Below, piece after piece: positions 28,218 to 37,382 of a stretch of 43,099 nucleotides of DNA (positions within the stretch are counted from its first letter, which is position 1; the number at the start of each line of letters is the position of its first letter). Position numbers and translations under genes: made by a program. Under the pieces are notes generated by a model. That model did no database searches and was not told where the DNA came from. It worked only from the letters and a program-made list of their open reading frames with translations. The stretch covers positions 1 to 43,099 of the forward strand of contig JAKLKQ010000058.1 of NCBI GenBank assembly GCA_023150555.1, written 5' to 3'. This stretch comes from Planctomycetota bacterium (GTDB lineage: Bacteria > Planctomycetota > SZUA-567 > H5-PLA8).

Positions 28218-29399
28218 TTGAGTTACGCTAAGACTGCGCAGTGCACATGGATCCTTTTCATGGTCGCCGCGCCCTTGCTGCGCGCGGCCGAGCCCGCGCC
28301 GCCCGCACCCGCCGAGCCGCCCACCGTCGAGCAGCGCCTGGCCGCGATGGAGACGCGCATCCAACTGCTCGAACGCGCGATGGTCGAGAAGGACGCGCGC
28401 ATCGCCGAACTGCAGCGGCAGCTCGGGGTGCGCACGCCCGCCGCCGGCCCGCAAGCCGCGCCGAAGGCGGAGGACCGTGGGTACACCTTGCAGATGAATC
28501 CGCGCGACGCGTTGGAGTTCCAGCGCCGCCTGGAAGAGTACATGCGCAGGAACCTCGACAACATGTTCGACGACGGCAACGGCTTCGGCGGCATGGGCGA
28601 CGATATGCCCCTTCCGCCAGGCGTGCAGCGCGACCCCGGCGGCACGGCGTGGGCGCCCCGTACGTCGCGCAAGGCGCGCCTGGGCGTGATCCTCGCGGAC
28701 GCGACCCCCGAACTGCGCGAGAAGTACGGCAACGACGGCGCGATGGGCGTCTTCGTCACGCAGGTGCTGCCGGACACGCCCGCCGACCGCGCGGGCCTGA
28801 AGGAAGGCGATTGCATCTCGGTCATCGACCGCATGCCGGTGAAGACGATGCAGGAACTCAGCACCGTCATCCGCGCGGCCCCCGACGGCACGCACCGCCT
28901 GACGATCCAGCGCAAGGGCCAGAAGTCGGAGATTGCCATCGAACTGGGCGCCGGCTTCGACGTCGATCCGGCCGGGCAGAACGGGGACCTCCAGCGCGAG
29001 GAACGCTGGCTGCGCGACCGTGAGGCCCCGGGTGCGGAGGCGAATGGGCGCTGGCAGGAAGAGGTGCGCGTGCGCACCAGCGCGCTGGAACTCGGCGAGG
29101 AACTCGCGAAGGAGCTGAAGCTCGACGAAAAGCAGGCGGCGAAGATGCGCGAGATCCTGGACGAGGAATCGAAGAAGCTCAACGAGGCCTACGCGGGCGG
29201 GCTGCTGCGCGGCGATGGCGAGATCACCAAGCGCATCGAGCGCCACGCGTCGGTGGCCGAGGACAAGCTGCGCGACGTGCTGAACAAGGATCAGATGGAG
29301 GCGTGGAGGGCCTACCGCGACCGCCACATGAGCTATTCGCTGCTGCGCCAGCGCACGCTGCGCCAGGCGCCCGCCAACGAAGACGCGATGCGCTTCTAG
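28218..29399 (+). CDS. Exported PDZ-domain protein
   Basis: This 393-residue protein is predicted to be periplasmic. The signal peptide MSYAKTAQCTWILFMVAAPL begins at TTG 28218, preceded eight bases earlier by AAAGGAGGGG; that site decides the start over an upstream ATG at 28053. A coiled coil follows (TVEQRLAAMETRIQLLERAM), and a PDZ domain spans ~150-245 (GVFVTQVLPDTPADRAGLKE, GDCISVIDRMPVKTM). The C-terminal helical part has LDEKQAAKMREILDEESKK and LNKDQMEAWRAYRDRH, resembling the LTxxQ repeats of Spy/CpxP-type envelope stress proteins. No protease triad is present, so it probably binds or senses unfolded proteins. Confidence 0.72.
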   Translation: MSYAKTAQCTWILFMVAAPLLRAAEPAPPAPAEPPTVEQRLAAMETRIQLLERAMVEKDARIAELQRQLGVRTPAAGPQAAPKAEDRGYTLQMNPRDALEFQRRLEEYMRRNLDNMFDDGNGFGGMGDDMPLPPGVQRDPGGTAWAPRTSRKARLGVILADATPELREKYGNDGAMGVFVTQVLPDTPADRAGLKEGDCISVIDRMPVKTMQELSTVIRAAPDGTHRLTIQRKGQKSEIAIELGAGFDVDPAGQNGDLQREERWLRDREAPGAEANGRWQEEVRVRTSALELGEELAKELKLDEKQAAKMREILDEESKKLNEAYAGGLLRGDGEITKRIERHASVAEDKLRDVLNKDQMEAWRAYRDRHMSYSLLRQRTLRQAPANEDAMRF

Positions 29400-29425
29400 C
29401 ACTCTGGCTGCCCGCCGCGGGACCC

Positions 29426-29454
29426 TTGACGCGAGCGGGGTAATTACGTAGCAT
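29426..29454 (+). promoter_or_regulatory. Predicted promoter of fur
   Basis: TTGACG (29426-29431) and TAGCAT (29449-29454) are spaced by 17 bp, giving a start near 29461 and a short leader of about 33 bases. No Fur box of the feo quality overlaps it, so autoregulation is not evident. Confidence 0.5.
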
Positions 29455-29493
29455 CGTATCGAGAATTAACCGAGGCTAACTTCAAGACTGGTT

Positions 29494-30063
29494 ATGACGC
29501 CCGAACAGACCGACGCCCCCGCCGCGCCCAAGTCCGCGCGTAAGGCCGACGACCTGCTGCACGTCGTCGCGCCGGGCGAGACCGAGTCGCCCATCCAGAT
29601 CCTCAAGCGCCAGCTCGCGCGCCGCGGCGACAAGCTGACCACCTCGCGCATCGAGATCCTGCGCACCGTGCTGGGCACCCACGAGCACTTCCACGCCGAC
29701 TGGCTGTACGACCACATCAAGAAGAGCGGCGCGAAGGCCAGCAAGGCGACCGTCTACCGCACCCTGCGCGTGTTGTGCGACTGCGGCCTGGTCCGCGAAG
29801 TCTTCCGCGGCGACCACGGCGCGTACTACGAGCACGTCTACGGGCACGAGCACCACGAGCACATGATCTGCCTGGACTGCGGGAAGGTCATCGAGTTCAT
29901 CTCGCGGCGCCTGGAGCGCCTGCAGGACGAGGCCTGCCGCGCCCATGGCTTCCACGCCGTGCGCCACCACCTGCAGGTCTTTGGCTACTGTGCCGACTGT
30001 CATCCCTGCCGCGCGGCGTTTCCGCCGCTGGACGGGCCGCCCGCGTCCGAGCCGCAAGCCTGA
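29494..30063 (+). CDS. fur: Fur-family ferric uptake regulator
   Basis: This 189-residue protein has a winged-helix domain (~35-115; RGDKLTTSRIEILRTVLGTH, KATVYRTLRVLCDCGLVRE) and a dimerisation/metal domain. The metal domain includes GHEHHEHMICLDCGKVIEF and FGYCADCHPC. These supply the His/Cys residues and two CxxC zinc motifs of Fur. An N-terminal extension of ~30 residues (Ala/Pro/Lys-rich) is longer than E. coli Fur. It represses iron-uptake genes when Fe(II) is bound; the feo operon 8.6 kb upstream carries a matching box. Zur or PerR specificity cannot be excluded, but the linked Fur box favours Fur. Confidence 0.85.
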   Translation: MTPEQTDAPAAPKSARKADDLLHVVAPGETESPIQILKRQLARRGDKLTTSRIEILRTVLGTHEHFHADWLYDHIKKSGAKASKATVYRTLRVLCDCGLVREVFRGDHGAYYEHVYGHEHHEHMICLDCGKVIEFISRRLERLQDEACRAHGFHAVRHHLQVFGYCADCHPCRAAFPPLDGPPASEPQA

Positions 30064-30075
30064 CCTGAAACTCGA

Positions 30076-31644
30076 TCAATAGATGAGCGAAGCCATCGCC
30101 CACGCCGCAGCGGCGCCGCTGAGCGTGCAGACGAAGTTCACCGCGCCCTTGCCCACGCCGGGGACTTTGCCCTCGATGCGCGCGCCCAGCACGCTGTCCA
30201 CAGTCGTGCCGAAGAGCCCCGCCGCCACCGCGATCAGGCTTAGCCAGACGCCGCGGCCGTTCGGCACCTCCGGACTCCACGGCACGTTGCCCGACTCGAC
30301 GAACCGCCAGAAACCGCTCGCCCAGGCCGCGCCCGCGAAGAGCACGCACGCGAACAGGGCGCCCGCGTAGCCGAGCCCCGAGACGGCGCCGTCGGTACCG
30401 TGCGGGACTTCTTCGCTCGTGGTGATCAGCACCGGGCGCTTGGCGGAGAGCGCCCCGATCTCGCTCGAGGCCGTGTCCGCGAAGGCCGCTGCCAGCGCCC
30501 CGGCGTAGGCGGCCAGCGCTTCGGGCGCGCCGCGGAAGGCGGGGTAGGCCAGCACGCACAGTACCGGAACGCCCAGGTTTGCTGCGACGTTGGCGATGCC
30601 GCGCTTGCCGCCGCGCGCTTCGGCCGCGCCGCGTGCTTCCTTGGTCTTGCGGCCCAGGCGGCTCAGCAGCGAACCGCCCACGACGAAGAGGATCAGCAGC
30701 GCGTAGCCCTGCGGGCGCGTGAGGAAGTACACCGCCGCGCCCGCCAGGCCGCCGGCCAGCGCGCCCGGCAGGTCGGCGAAGCGCAGCGCCAGCACCGCGG
30801 CAGCCAGGATCGCGTTGGCGACCAGGGCGTGGAGCAGCCACTCGGGATGGATCTGCCGCGCTCCGGCCATCTGCTGCAGTGGCATGAACAGCTGCACCGT
30901 AAGCCACACCACCACGCACACGCCCAGCGTCACGCGCAGGTTGTCGTCGAAGGGGCCATCCAAGCTTTCCAGGATCGCGCCCGCCGCCGCGGCGATCACG
31001 CAGACGGTCCACACCATCGGCAGGTCCAGCCCGGTGGGGCGCAGGAAGGCTTCCGGCACGCTCGCCCGGCCATCCGCCGGGCCGGCGCCGCTGCCCAGCC
31101 AGGCGATCCAGGCCAGCACCATGAAGCAGGCGGGCGCCGCCAGCACTAGAAAGGAGAGCGTCCCGGCCCAGCTCTTCTTCTCGCTCCAGGCCAGCTTGGG
31201 GCGGGGGATCAGCCGCCCCGCGGTGCTCGCGGCCGCGTCGCCGGCGGCCAGCACCGCCCACGCCGCGCCGACGACCCACGGCGGAAAAATCAGGAAGGCC
31301 AGCGCCAGGCCGAGCGGGTACAGCCACACGCCGTTGATCAGGCCTTCGCCGTCGCGAAAAATCTTCTTGCCGACCGGCAGGAAGCGCAGCACGAGCAGGT
31401 TGAAGACGGCGCCGAAGAGACAGATGCCCGCCGCCCAGGCGCGCCCGTTGAAGTCCGACATCTCCCCGGCCAGCCAAGTCAGCGGCAGGGCCAGGAGGAG
31501 CGCGCCGAAATGCACCAGCGAGCGCACCGCGGGGCGGTGCGGCGCGGACTCCGCTTTCGGGCCGGCTTCTTTCTCCGCGTCTTTTGCTTCCTGTGGCGCG
31601 AGCGCATCCGAGGCGGGCGCGGCGGGCGTGTTCGAATCGCTCAT
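30076..31644 (-). CDS. Fused phytol/dolichol-kinase-like and DUF92 (VTE6-like) protein
   Basis: This 522-residue integral membrane protein is built of two families. The N-terminal part (~42-290) shows GDAAASTAGR (135-144) and KKSWAGTLSF, motifs of CTP-dependent lipid-alcohol kinases (VTE5/SEC59 group). The C-terminal part (~300-522) shows AAFADTASSEIGALS and ITTSEEVPHGTDGAVSGLGY, hallmarks of DUF92/TMEM19/VTE6. In plants VTE5 makes phytyl phosphate and VTE6 converts it to phytyl diphosphate; the fusion could perform both steps on an isoprenoid alcohol. The real substrate is unknown. It converges with fur. A disordered acidic N-terminus of ~40 residues precedes the first helix. Confidence 0.75.
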   Translation of the reverse strand: MSDSNTPAAPASDALAPQEAKDAEKEAGPKAESAPHRPAVRSLVHFGALLLALPLTWLAGEMSDFNGRAWAAGICLFGAVFNLLVLRFLPVGKKIFRDGEGLINGVWLYPLGLALAFLIFPPWVVGAAWAVLAAGDAAASTAGRLIPRPKLAWSEKKSWAGTLSFLVLAAPACFMVLAWIAWLGSGAGPADGRASVPEAFLRPTGLDLPMVWTVCVIAAAAGAILESLDGPFDDNLRVTLGVCVVVWLTVQLFMPLQQMAGARQIHPEWLLHALVANAILAAAVLALRFADLPGALAGGLAGAAVYFLTRPQGYALLILFVVGGSLLSRLGRKTKEARGAAEARGGKRGIANVAANLGVPVLCVLAYPAFRGAPEALAAYAGALAAAFADTASSEIGALSAKRPVLITTSEEVPHGTDGAVSGLGYAGALFACVLFAGAAWASGFWRFVESGNVPWSPEVPNGRGVWLSLIAVAAGLFGTTVDSVLGARIEGKVPGVGKGAVNFVCTLSGAAAAWAMASLIY

Positions 31645-31710
31645 GGCGCCACCAGCTTACAGCCGATTGCGGAATGCGAAGGTCTGAAATCGGAGACTAC
31701 GCGGCGGGCG

Positions 31711-32808
31711 TTACATGCCGGGGACGGCGGTGGGGTCCAGCACCGAGCCGCCGCTGGGGGGCGCGATGATCTTGGGCTCGTCCTTCTTCGGTTCTACCGG
31801 CGGCGTTTCGGTCTTCTTCTCGGGCTGTGCAGCCACCTCATCCTTCTTGGGCTCAACCGGGGCCGCGGGCGCGGCTTCGACGACGGGCTCGGGTTCGGTC
31901 TTCGCGACGGGCTCGGTCTTCTGTGCGGGTTGCTGGACGGGCTTGCGGCCGGTATTGATTGGTTCGCCGGGGCGGGTGGTGCCGATCGAGGAGAGTAGCC
32001 CGCCGGGCCTGGCGGAAGCGGGTTCGGACTTGGTCGCAGCCGGTGGGGGTGCGGGCGAAGGCCGGACGGCGGGCGGATCTGTTCGGGGCGCAGGCGCTGG
32101 AGAATTCTTGCGCGTCAGGCGGTCGATGATCTCCTGGTTGGTCACGCCGCCGGTGCCGCTGTTGGTCTCGGCGGCCTTGCTCGCGGCGGGCGTTGTGGGC
32201 GCCTTGGGGATGTCGTTGGACTCGGTGCGGAGGTTGCCCTTGTTCTCGTTGCTGCTTCCGGACATGAAGAGGAAAGTCAGCCCAATCACGGCAATGGCCG
32301 CGACGGCGATCATCGTGATCTTGGTGGCCTTGGCGCCTCCGTCGGCGGGCGGGAGCGGCGCGTCCAGGTCCAGGCGGCGACCGCGGCCGGACTGTTCGGG
32401 GATGATGCGGCTGCGGCTGCTGGTGTTCGCGCGCCGGCCCATGGGTGTGATGCGCTGGCCCGAGGGCTTGCGTCCGTTGCGGCTGTCGCGCATCTCCGCC
32501 GGTTCGGGCTCGGGGCTGCGCATCGGCGGCGCGGGCTGGGGCACGGGTGCGGGTGCGGAGCGCACGGCGGTCGCGCGGGTTCCGCTGGCGCCTGCCGCCG
32601 CCGTGCCCTGCGTGGCGCGGCTGCACTTCTTGCAGATCCAGTGTTCGCCGGACGCGATGGCATTGCCCTTCTTGGCCCCGCCGGGGATCATGCAGCCGCA
32701 CTTCTCGCAATATAGGATCTCGAACGAGCCGACGGGGATGCGCGGCTTGGACGCCGGCTCGCTCGCCGCCTCGTTCTGGGCGTGGCTCTGAAGGGTTTCG
32801 TCCGCCAT
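31711..32808 (-). CDS. Zinc-ribbon, single-pass membrane protein with Pro-rich tail
   Basis: This 365-residue protein has a zinc-ribbon-like site, C34-x2-C37 and C59-x2-C62 (YCEKCGCMIPGG, ICKKC). A disordered basic linker (~65-158) follows, then a single transmembrane helix (~161-181, IAVAAIAVIGLTFLFM). The long Pro/Ala/Glu/Lys-rich extracytoplasmic tail ends GGSVLDPTAVPGM. I do not recognise a named family. ATG 32808 is preferred to a GTG at 32838 because GGAA precedes it at reasonable spacing. A second protein with the same plan lies at 34273-35367, two genes away. The zinc-ribbon side is likely cytoplasmic. No enzymatic domain is seen. Confidence 0.6.
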   Translation of the reverse strand: MADETLQSHAQNEAASEPASKPRIPVGSFEILYCEKCGCMIPGGAKKGNAIASGEHWICKKCSRATQGTAAAGASGTRATAVRSAPAPVPQPAPPMRSPEPEPAEMRDSRNGRKPSGQRITPMGRRANTSSRSRIIPEQSGRGRRLDLDAPLPPADGGAKATKITMIAVAAIAVIGLTFLFMSGSSNENKGNLRTESNDIPKAPTTPAASKAAETNSGTGGVTNQEIIDRLTRKNSPAPAPRTDPPAVRPSPAPPPAATKSEPASARPGGLLSSIGTTRPGEPINTGRKPVQQPAQKTEPVAKTEPEPVVEAAPAAPVEPKKDEVAAQPEKKTETPPVEPKKDEPKIIAPPSGGSVLDPTAVPGM

Positions 32809-32933
32809 ATCGCTTTTTTCCGGCTCGGCGATGCGCACTATCGCGCTTGGGGAATGTTATCCCGATTGGCTTTCATTACAACAGGGAAGGTGGGGCTTTT
32901 GAGACGCCCGGGTCGGGCGGAACAGGCTCGATG

Positions 32934-32958
32934 CTAGCAGCCCTTTTTCAACGGGCTG

Positions 32959-32962
<4 letters not shown>
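32934..32962 (-). terminator. Perfect 10-bp stem hairpin at the end of the SDR gene
   Basis: CTAGCAGCCC and GGGCTGCTAG pair perfectly around a 9-base loop, and the TAG stop of the decarboxylase-like gene is part of the stem. On the minus strand no T-run follows, but the plus-strand loop begins with five T. It may act as a processing or stabilising hairpin, or be a repeated element. Confidence 0.5.
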
Positions 32963-33900
<938 letters not shown>

Positions 33901-33907
33901 GTCCCGC

Positions 33908-34198
33908 CTATTTGACGATCTCGACGACGACTTCGCCGGAACCTACCACCCGCGTGCAGCAGGCCATCCGCATCGACTTGCCCCAGGCCAGCAGCAACGT
34001 CAGCGTGCCCGCTTCCACTTCGCCGATCGGGTTGAGGTGCTCCCAGCCGCTCAGCACGCGGATCAGGTCCTGCCCGCACAGGCCGCGGCGGCACGAGAAA
34101 TGCTGGGGCACGTGCAGGTCCAGCAGCACTTGCAGCACGCTCTTGTCGGGACCGACTTCGCCCTCGAAGATGTGCGGTCGGATGACCAGCCGGCCCAT
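33908..34198 (-). CDS. 2Fe-2S ferredoxin-like protein with a Cys-to-Asp ligand change
   Basis: This 96-residue protein has the plant/adrenodoxin-type ferredoxin fold. SCRRGLCGQDLIRVLSGW aligns to the usual C-x4-C-x2-C loop, and RMACCTRVVGSGEVVVEI to the fourth ligand region. Ligands visible are C36, C41 and C80 or C81. The third position is Asp44 (codon GAC) instead of Cys, which takes at least two base changes from a Cys codon. Either the cluster is Asp-ligated, C81 substitutes, or the protein has lost its cluster. The gene precedes the decarboxylase-like SDR by seven bases. Confidence 0.7.
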   Translation of the reverse strand: MGRLVIRPHIFEGEVGPDKSVLQVLLDLHVPQHFSCRRGLCGQDLIRVLSGWEHLNPIGEVEAGTLTLLLAWGKSMRMACCTRVVGSGEVVVEIVK

Positions 34199-34272
34199 GC
34201 CGCGCTCCTGTTCGCAGTAAAGTGTATCACGCGTCCGGCCCTAAGGTATCGGCAAAGTCGAGGGGGCCTTCG

Positions 34273-35367
34273 CTACTTCTCGGCGGGTTCGTACACCAGC
34301 ACGTCGTCGATGAAGCATGCGCCCGCCTGGGGGTCGTCGGACGCGCAGGCCTTCAGCACCAGGCGGTTGCCCGGCACCGACTCGGGCCGCGTCTTCTGAA
34401 AGACCGTCAGCGGCTCGTCGAACCAGCGCCAGCGATTCAGGGTCGGCGCGTCGGCTTCGAAGACGAACTTCGACGGCCCGTCGCGTTCCTCCAGCGTCAC
34501 CTCCACCGTCAAGCGGGCCTCCGTAGCCAGCAGGCGGTAGCGGAAGCGCACGCGCACCTTCTCGCCGTTTAGCCGCCCCGCGGGGATCTCCGCGCCCGAA
34601 CCGAAGCGGTAGCGCGGGTCCTTCTCCAGGGCGCCCAGCGCCAGAATGCCGCCGCCGCGCGGGCCGGCGTCCTTCGTCGAGCGCGGCGGCTGCGCGTCGT
34701 CGAAGTCGTGGGGCCCGAACCCGCCCAGGTCCTGCCGGTCGAAGTTGGCCTCGAAGTGATTCCAGCGCGGGTTGGGGAAGGGCACCTCGCCCTGGCCGCC
34801 CCCGGCCGCCACCGGCTGCGGAGCCACGCCGTGGCCGGATGCCGCGGGGTCCTTCGGCAGGTCGCGATCGTCCTGAACATCTGGCGGCGGGGCCGCGCGT
34901 TCCTTGCCCGAGCCCAGGCCCAGCACGCGCACCAGCCCCAGCGAGAGCAGCAGGCCGAAGAGCAGCCCGCCCACGATCCAGACGAACGACGGCACGCCGC
35001 GCGAGGCCGCGGGGCTGCGTCCCGAGGCCCGTGCGCCGCCGGGGCCCGCGGGCAGCGCTTGCGCGAGCATCCGGCCGCTGGGCGTGCGTCCGCCCGACAC
35101 CGGCAACAGGCGCGCCGACGAAGGCGGGCGCCGCGTGCCGCTGACGGCAACCAGGCGCGCCGAGGACTTGCGGGGCTTCTGCGGCGAGACCGGCACGGCG
35201 CGCACGTCGTCGTCGTCGGGTGGCGGTTCCGGCGGCGGCGGTTCGGCGCGCGTGGGCACGCACGAGCGGCAGAAGGTATGGCCATCGGCGAGGCGCACGG
35301 CTTCGCCGGCCTCGAACTGCTGCTGGGCCAGCCGGATGCCGCATCGGTTGCAGAAGTGGATTTCCAT
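34273..35367 (-). CDS. Zinc-finger, single-pass membrane protein with beta-sandwich-like domain
   Basis: This 364-residue protein has an N-terminal four-Cys site, C6-x2-C9 and C33-x2-C36 (HFCNRCGIRL, FCRSC). A disordered linker (~40-120) is followed by one transmembrane helix (~122-145, IVGGLLFGLLLSLGLVRVLG). The C-terminal domain of ~170 residues (WNHFEANFDRQDLGGFGPHD, VRVRFRYRLLATEARLTVEV) looks like a carbohydrate-binding jelly-roll, but no family is assigned. The start at ATG 35367 sets the zinc site at the very N-terminus. The frame runs on upstream, but it enters the opposite-strand gene. Same architecture as the protein at 31711-32808. It is divergent from the glycosyltransferase gene at 35513. 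Confidence 0.6.
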   Translation of the reverse strand: MEIHFCNRCGIRLAQQQFEAGEAVRLADGHTFCRSCVPTRAEPPPPEPPPDDDDVRAVPVSPQKPRKSSARLVAVSGTRRPPSSARLLPVSGGRTPSGRMLAQALPAGPGGARASGRSPAASRGVPSFVWIVGGLLFGLLLSLGLVRVLGLGSGKERAAPPPDVQDDRDLPKDPAASGHGVAPQPVAAGGGQGEVPFPNPRWNHFEANFDRQDLGGFGPHDFDDAQPPRSTKDAGPRGGGILALGALEKDPRYRFGSGAEIPAGRLNGEKVRVRFRYRLLATEARLTVEVTLEERDGPSKFVFEADAPTLNRWRWFDEPLTVFQKTRPESVPGNRLVLKACASDDPQAGACFIDDVLVYEPAEK

Positions 35368-35512
35368 GGGCGCCGCCGAGTATACCGTCCCGCTCGCCTT
35401 TGAAAAAGGGGGCTGGCCGCTCCCAAACGCAGCGGATTCCCGCAAAGCGCCATTGGCCGAAAAGCCCGGGGCGGATAGGGTAATACGCTCTTCAAACGAG
35501 GTCCTTCGCCGG

Positions 35513-37297
35513 ATGACCGAGACCGTCCAAACGCAAGCGCCTACCGCGTCCGGGCTGGAGCCGCGGCCGCGCGCGGAGGTCCGCTTGGACCTGGCAACGG
35601 CGGTCGTCACCGGACTGCTGTTCTTCGCGCTGTACCTTCTGCCCAGCCTGTGGCGCCCGCTGACGGAGACCGCCGAGGCGCGCATCGCGGTGGTGGCCGA
35701 GGAGATGATCGCCAGCGGCGACTGGATCCTCCCCATGCTCAACGGAAAGGTGCGCCTGGAGAAGCCGCCGCTGCCGTACTGGCTGACGGCGGGCGTGGCG
35801 ATGGTTCTGGGGCCCGACGCCGAGGGCCGGTTGGTCTCCGAGCAGGCGCCGATGGCCGTCTCGGCGGGGCTGGCGGCGTTCGCCGTCGTGCTGCTGGTGC
35901 TCTTCGGATCGCGCGTCTTCGGCCGCGCGGCGGGGATCTGGGCGGGGACGATCCTGGGCCTGTCGTTCCTCTTCCATCGCTGCGCGCAGACGGGCAGCGG
36001 CGAGATCGCGCTGAGTTTCTTCACGGCGGCGGCGCTGTGCGCGGCGGGGTGGCTGGCGTGTGTGCGCAAGCCCGGCTGGAGCACCGCGCTGTGGCTGGGC
36101 CTGTCGCTGGGGCTGGGCATCCTCGTGAAGGGGCACATCGCGCTGCTGCTGGTGCTGGGCGCGCTGCTGGTGCATGCGCTGCGCGTGCGCCGGATCAACT
36201 ACCGCAAGCTCTCGGTCTTCTTCCTGGCCATGCTGGTCGCGATGGCCGTCGCGCTGCCGTGGTTCATCCTGGTGCGCGAACGGGCGGGCAATGAAGGTCT
36301 GGTGGTGATGAGCCGCGAGGTCGCCCAGGCCGTCGGCAGGACCGGGCACGTTCAGAACGACCGCGCGGTCTTCTACTTCTACCAGCTCGCCGGCGCGCTG
36401 CTGCCGTGGACGCCCCTGCTGCTGCTGGCCTGGCCGCTGGCGGCCTCGCACCGCCGCGCCGAGCGCAAGGGCTACGCCGACGCGCCCAATCCGGTCTCCG
36501 CGGCGATGGGCGCCTTCTTCCTGGCTTCGGCGGTGGCTGGCTTCGCGGGGTTCTACGCGGTGAGCAAGCAGCAGGCCCATTACCTGCTGCCGCTGCTGGC
36601 GCCGCTGGCGCTGTGGGGCGGCTGGGCCCTCTCGCGGCTGTACCGACCCGGCGGGAAGCCCGAGGAACGCATGGCGTGGCTCCACCTTCTTCTGGGGCTG
36701 CTGCTGGGCGTGGGCGTGGCGCTGGCGCCGCGGTTCGCGAAGCCCGAATGGGGGCTGGGGTACGGCCTCAGCGTCCCGCTGGGCGCGCTGACGCTCCTCC
36801 TTTATGTTGTCGCCTCGCGGCAGTGGGTCGAAGGGCGCTGCCACACAGCATGCCTGTGCACGGGGTTGGCGGTCTACGGCATCTGGGTCGCCGTGACGGT
36901 GGTCACCACGCTGGCTGAGGCGCAGAAGCGCGACATGGACTGGCTGCGCCTGCAGGCGCAGGGCGCGCATGTGTACACGCTGCATCCCAAGGTGCCGTTC
37001 CCGAGCGTGGTCTACTACTTCGACCGCTCGAAGGTGGGCGACCACCGCGACCTGAAGAAGGAATGCTTCGAGCCCGACGGCACGCCGCGGCTGCTGGACC
37101 CCGAATACCCCGAACGGCGGCGCATGCTGCTGTGCCGGACCAACGTCGCGCAGAAGCTGGGCCAGAAGGTGCCCGACGCGCGCGAACGCCGCGTGCTGGT
37201 GCCGCTGGATGCCTCGACCGACTGGAAGGTCCTGCGCGAGATCCTCGACGCGCGCCTGGCCCTCGCCAAGGACGACGAAGACGACGGCGACGATTAA
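35513..37297 (+). CDS. ArnT-like (PMT/GT83) membrane glycosyltransferase
   Basis: This 594-residue protein has about twelve transmembrane helices. The first loop has LTETAEARIAVVAEEMIASG, then DWILPMLNGKVRLEKPPLPY. This acidic/His-free E-A-R pattern followed by the L-N-G-x-x-x-x-x-K-P-P-L-x-Y motif is the GT83/ArnT signature. Such enzymes transfer a sugar from a polyprenyl phosphate donor to a lipid or protein acceptor on the periplasmic face. A short C-terminal soluble domain (~480-594) ends with an acidic tail. GTCC-rich upstream sequence lacks a clear Shine-Dalgarno, so ATG 35513 is chosen because the family begins here. It lies near a UDP-sugar enzyme, suggesting envelope glycan work. Confidence 0.85.
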   Translation: MTETVQTQAPTASGLEPRPRAEVRLDLATAVVTGLLFFALYLLPSLWRPLTETAEARIAVVAEEMIASGDWILPMLNGKVRLEKPPLPYWLTAGVAMVLGPDAEGRLVSEQAPMAVSAGLAAFAVVLLVLFGSRVFGRAAGIWAGTILGLSFLFHRCAQTGSGEIALSFFTAAALCAAGWLACVRKPGWSTALWLGLSLGLGILVKGHIALLLVLGALLVHALRVRRINYRKLSVFFLAMLVAMAVALPWFILVRERAGNEGLVVMSREVAQAVGRTGHVQNDRAVFYFYQLAGALLPWTPLLLLAWPLAASHRRAERKGYADAPNPVSAAMGAFFLASAVAGFAGFYAVSKQQAHYLLPLLAPLALWGGWALSRLYRPGGKPEERMAWLHLLLGLLLGVGVALAPRFAKPEWGLGYGLSVPLGALTLLLYVVASRQWVEGRCHTACLCTGLAVYGIWVAVTVVTTLAEAQKRDMDWLRLQAQGAHVYTLHPKVPFPSVVYYFDRSKVGDHRDLKKECFEPDGTPRLLDPEYPERRRMLLCRTNVAQKLGQKVPDARERRVLVPLDASTDWKVLREILDARLALAKDDEDDGDD

Positions 37298-37382
37298 ATG
37301 ACGAAATACGAGTGACGAATGGAAGCGCGCGCGGGCATTCCCAAAATCTGTAATCTAATATCTATTATCCATGGTCTGTCGA

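Noticed and set aside
34904..35512. Upstream extension of the ArnT-like frame
   Set aside because: It would overlap the opposite-strand zinc-finger gene for ~450 bp, has an Arg/Pro-rich shadow translation, and the family starts at about 35513.
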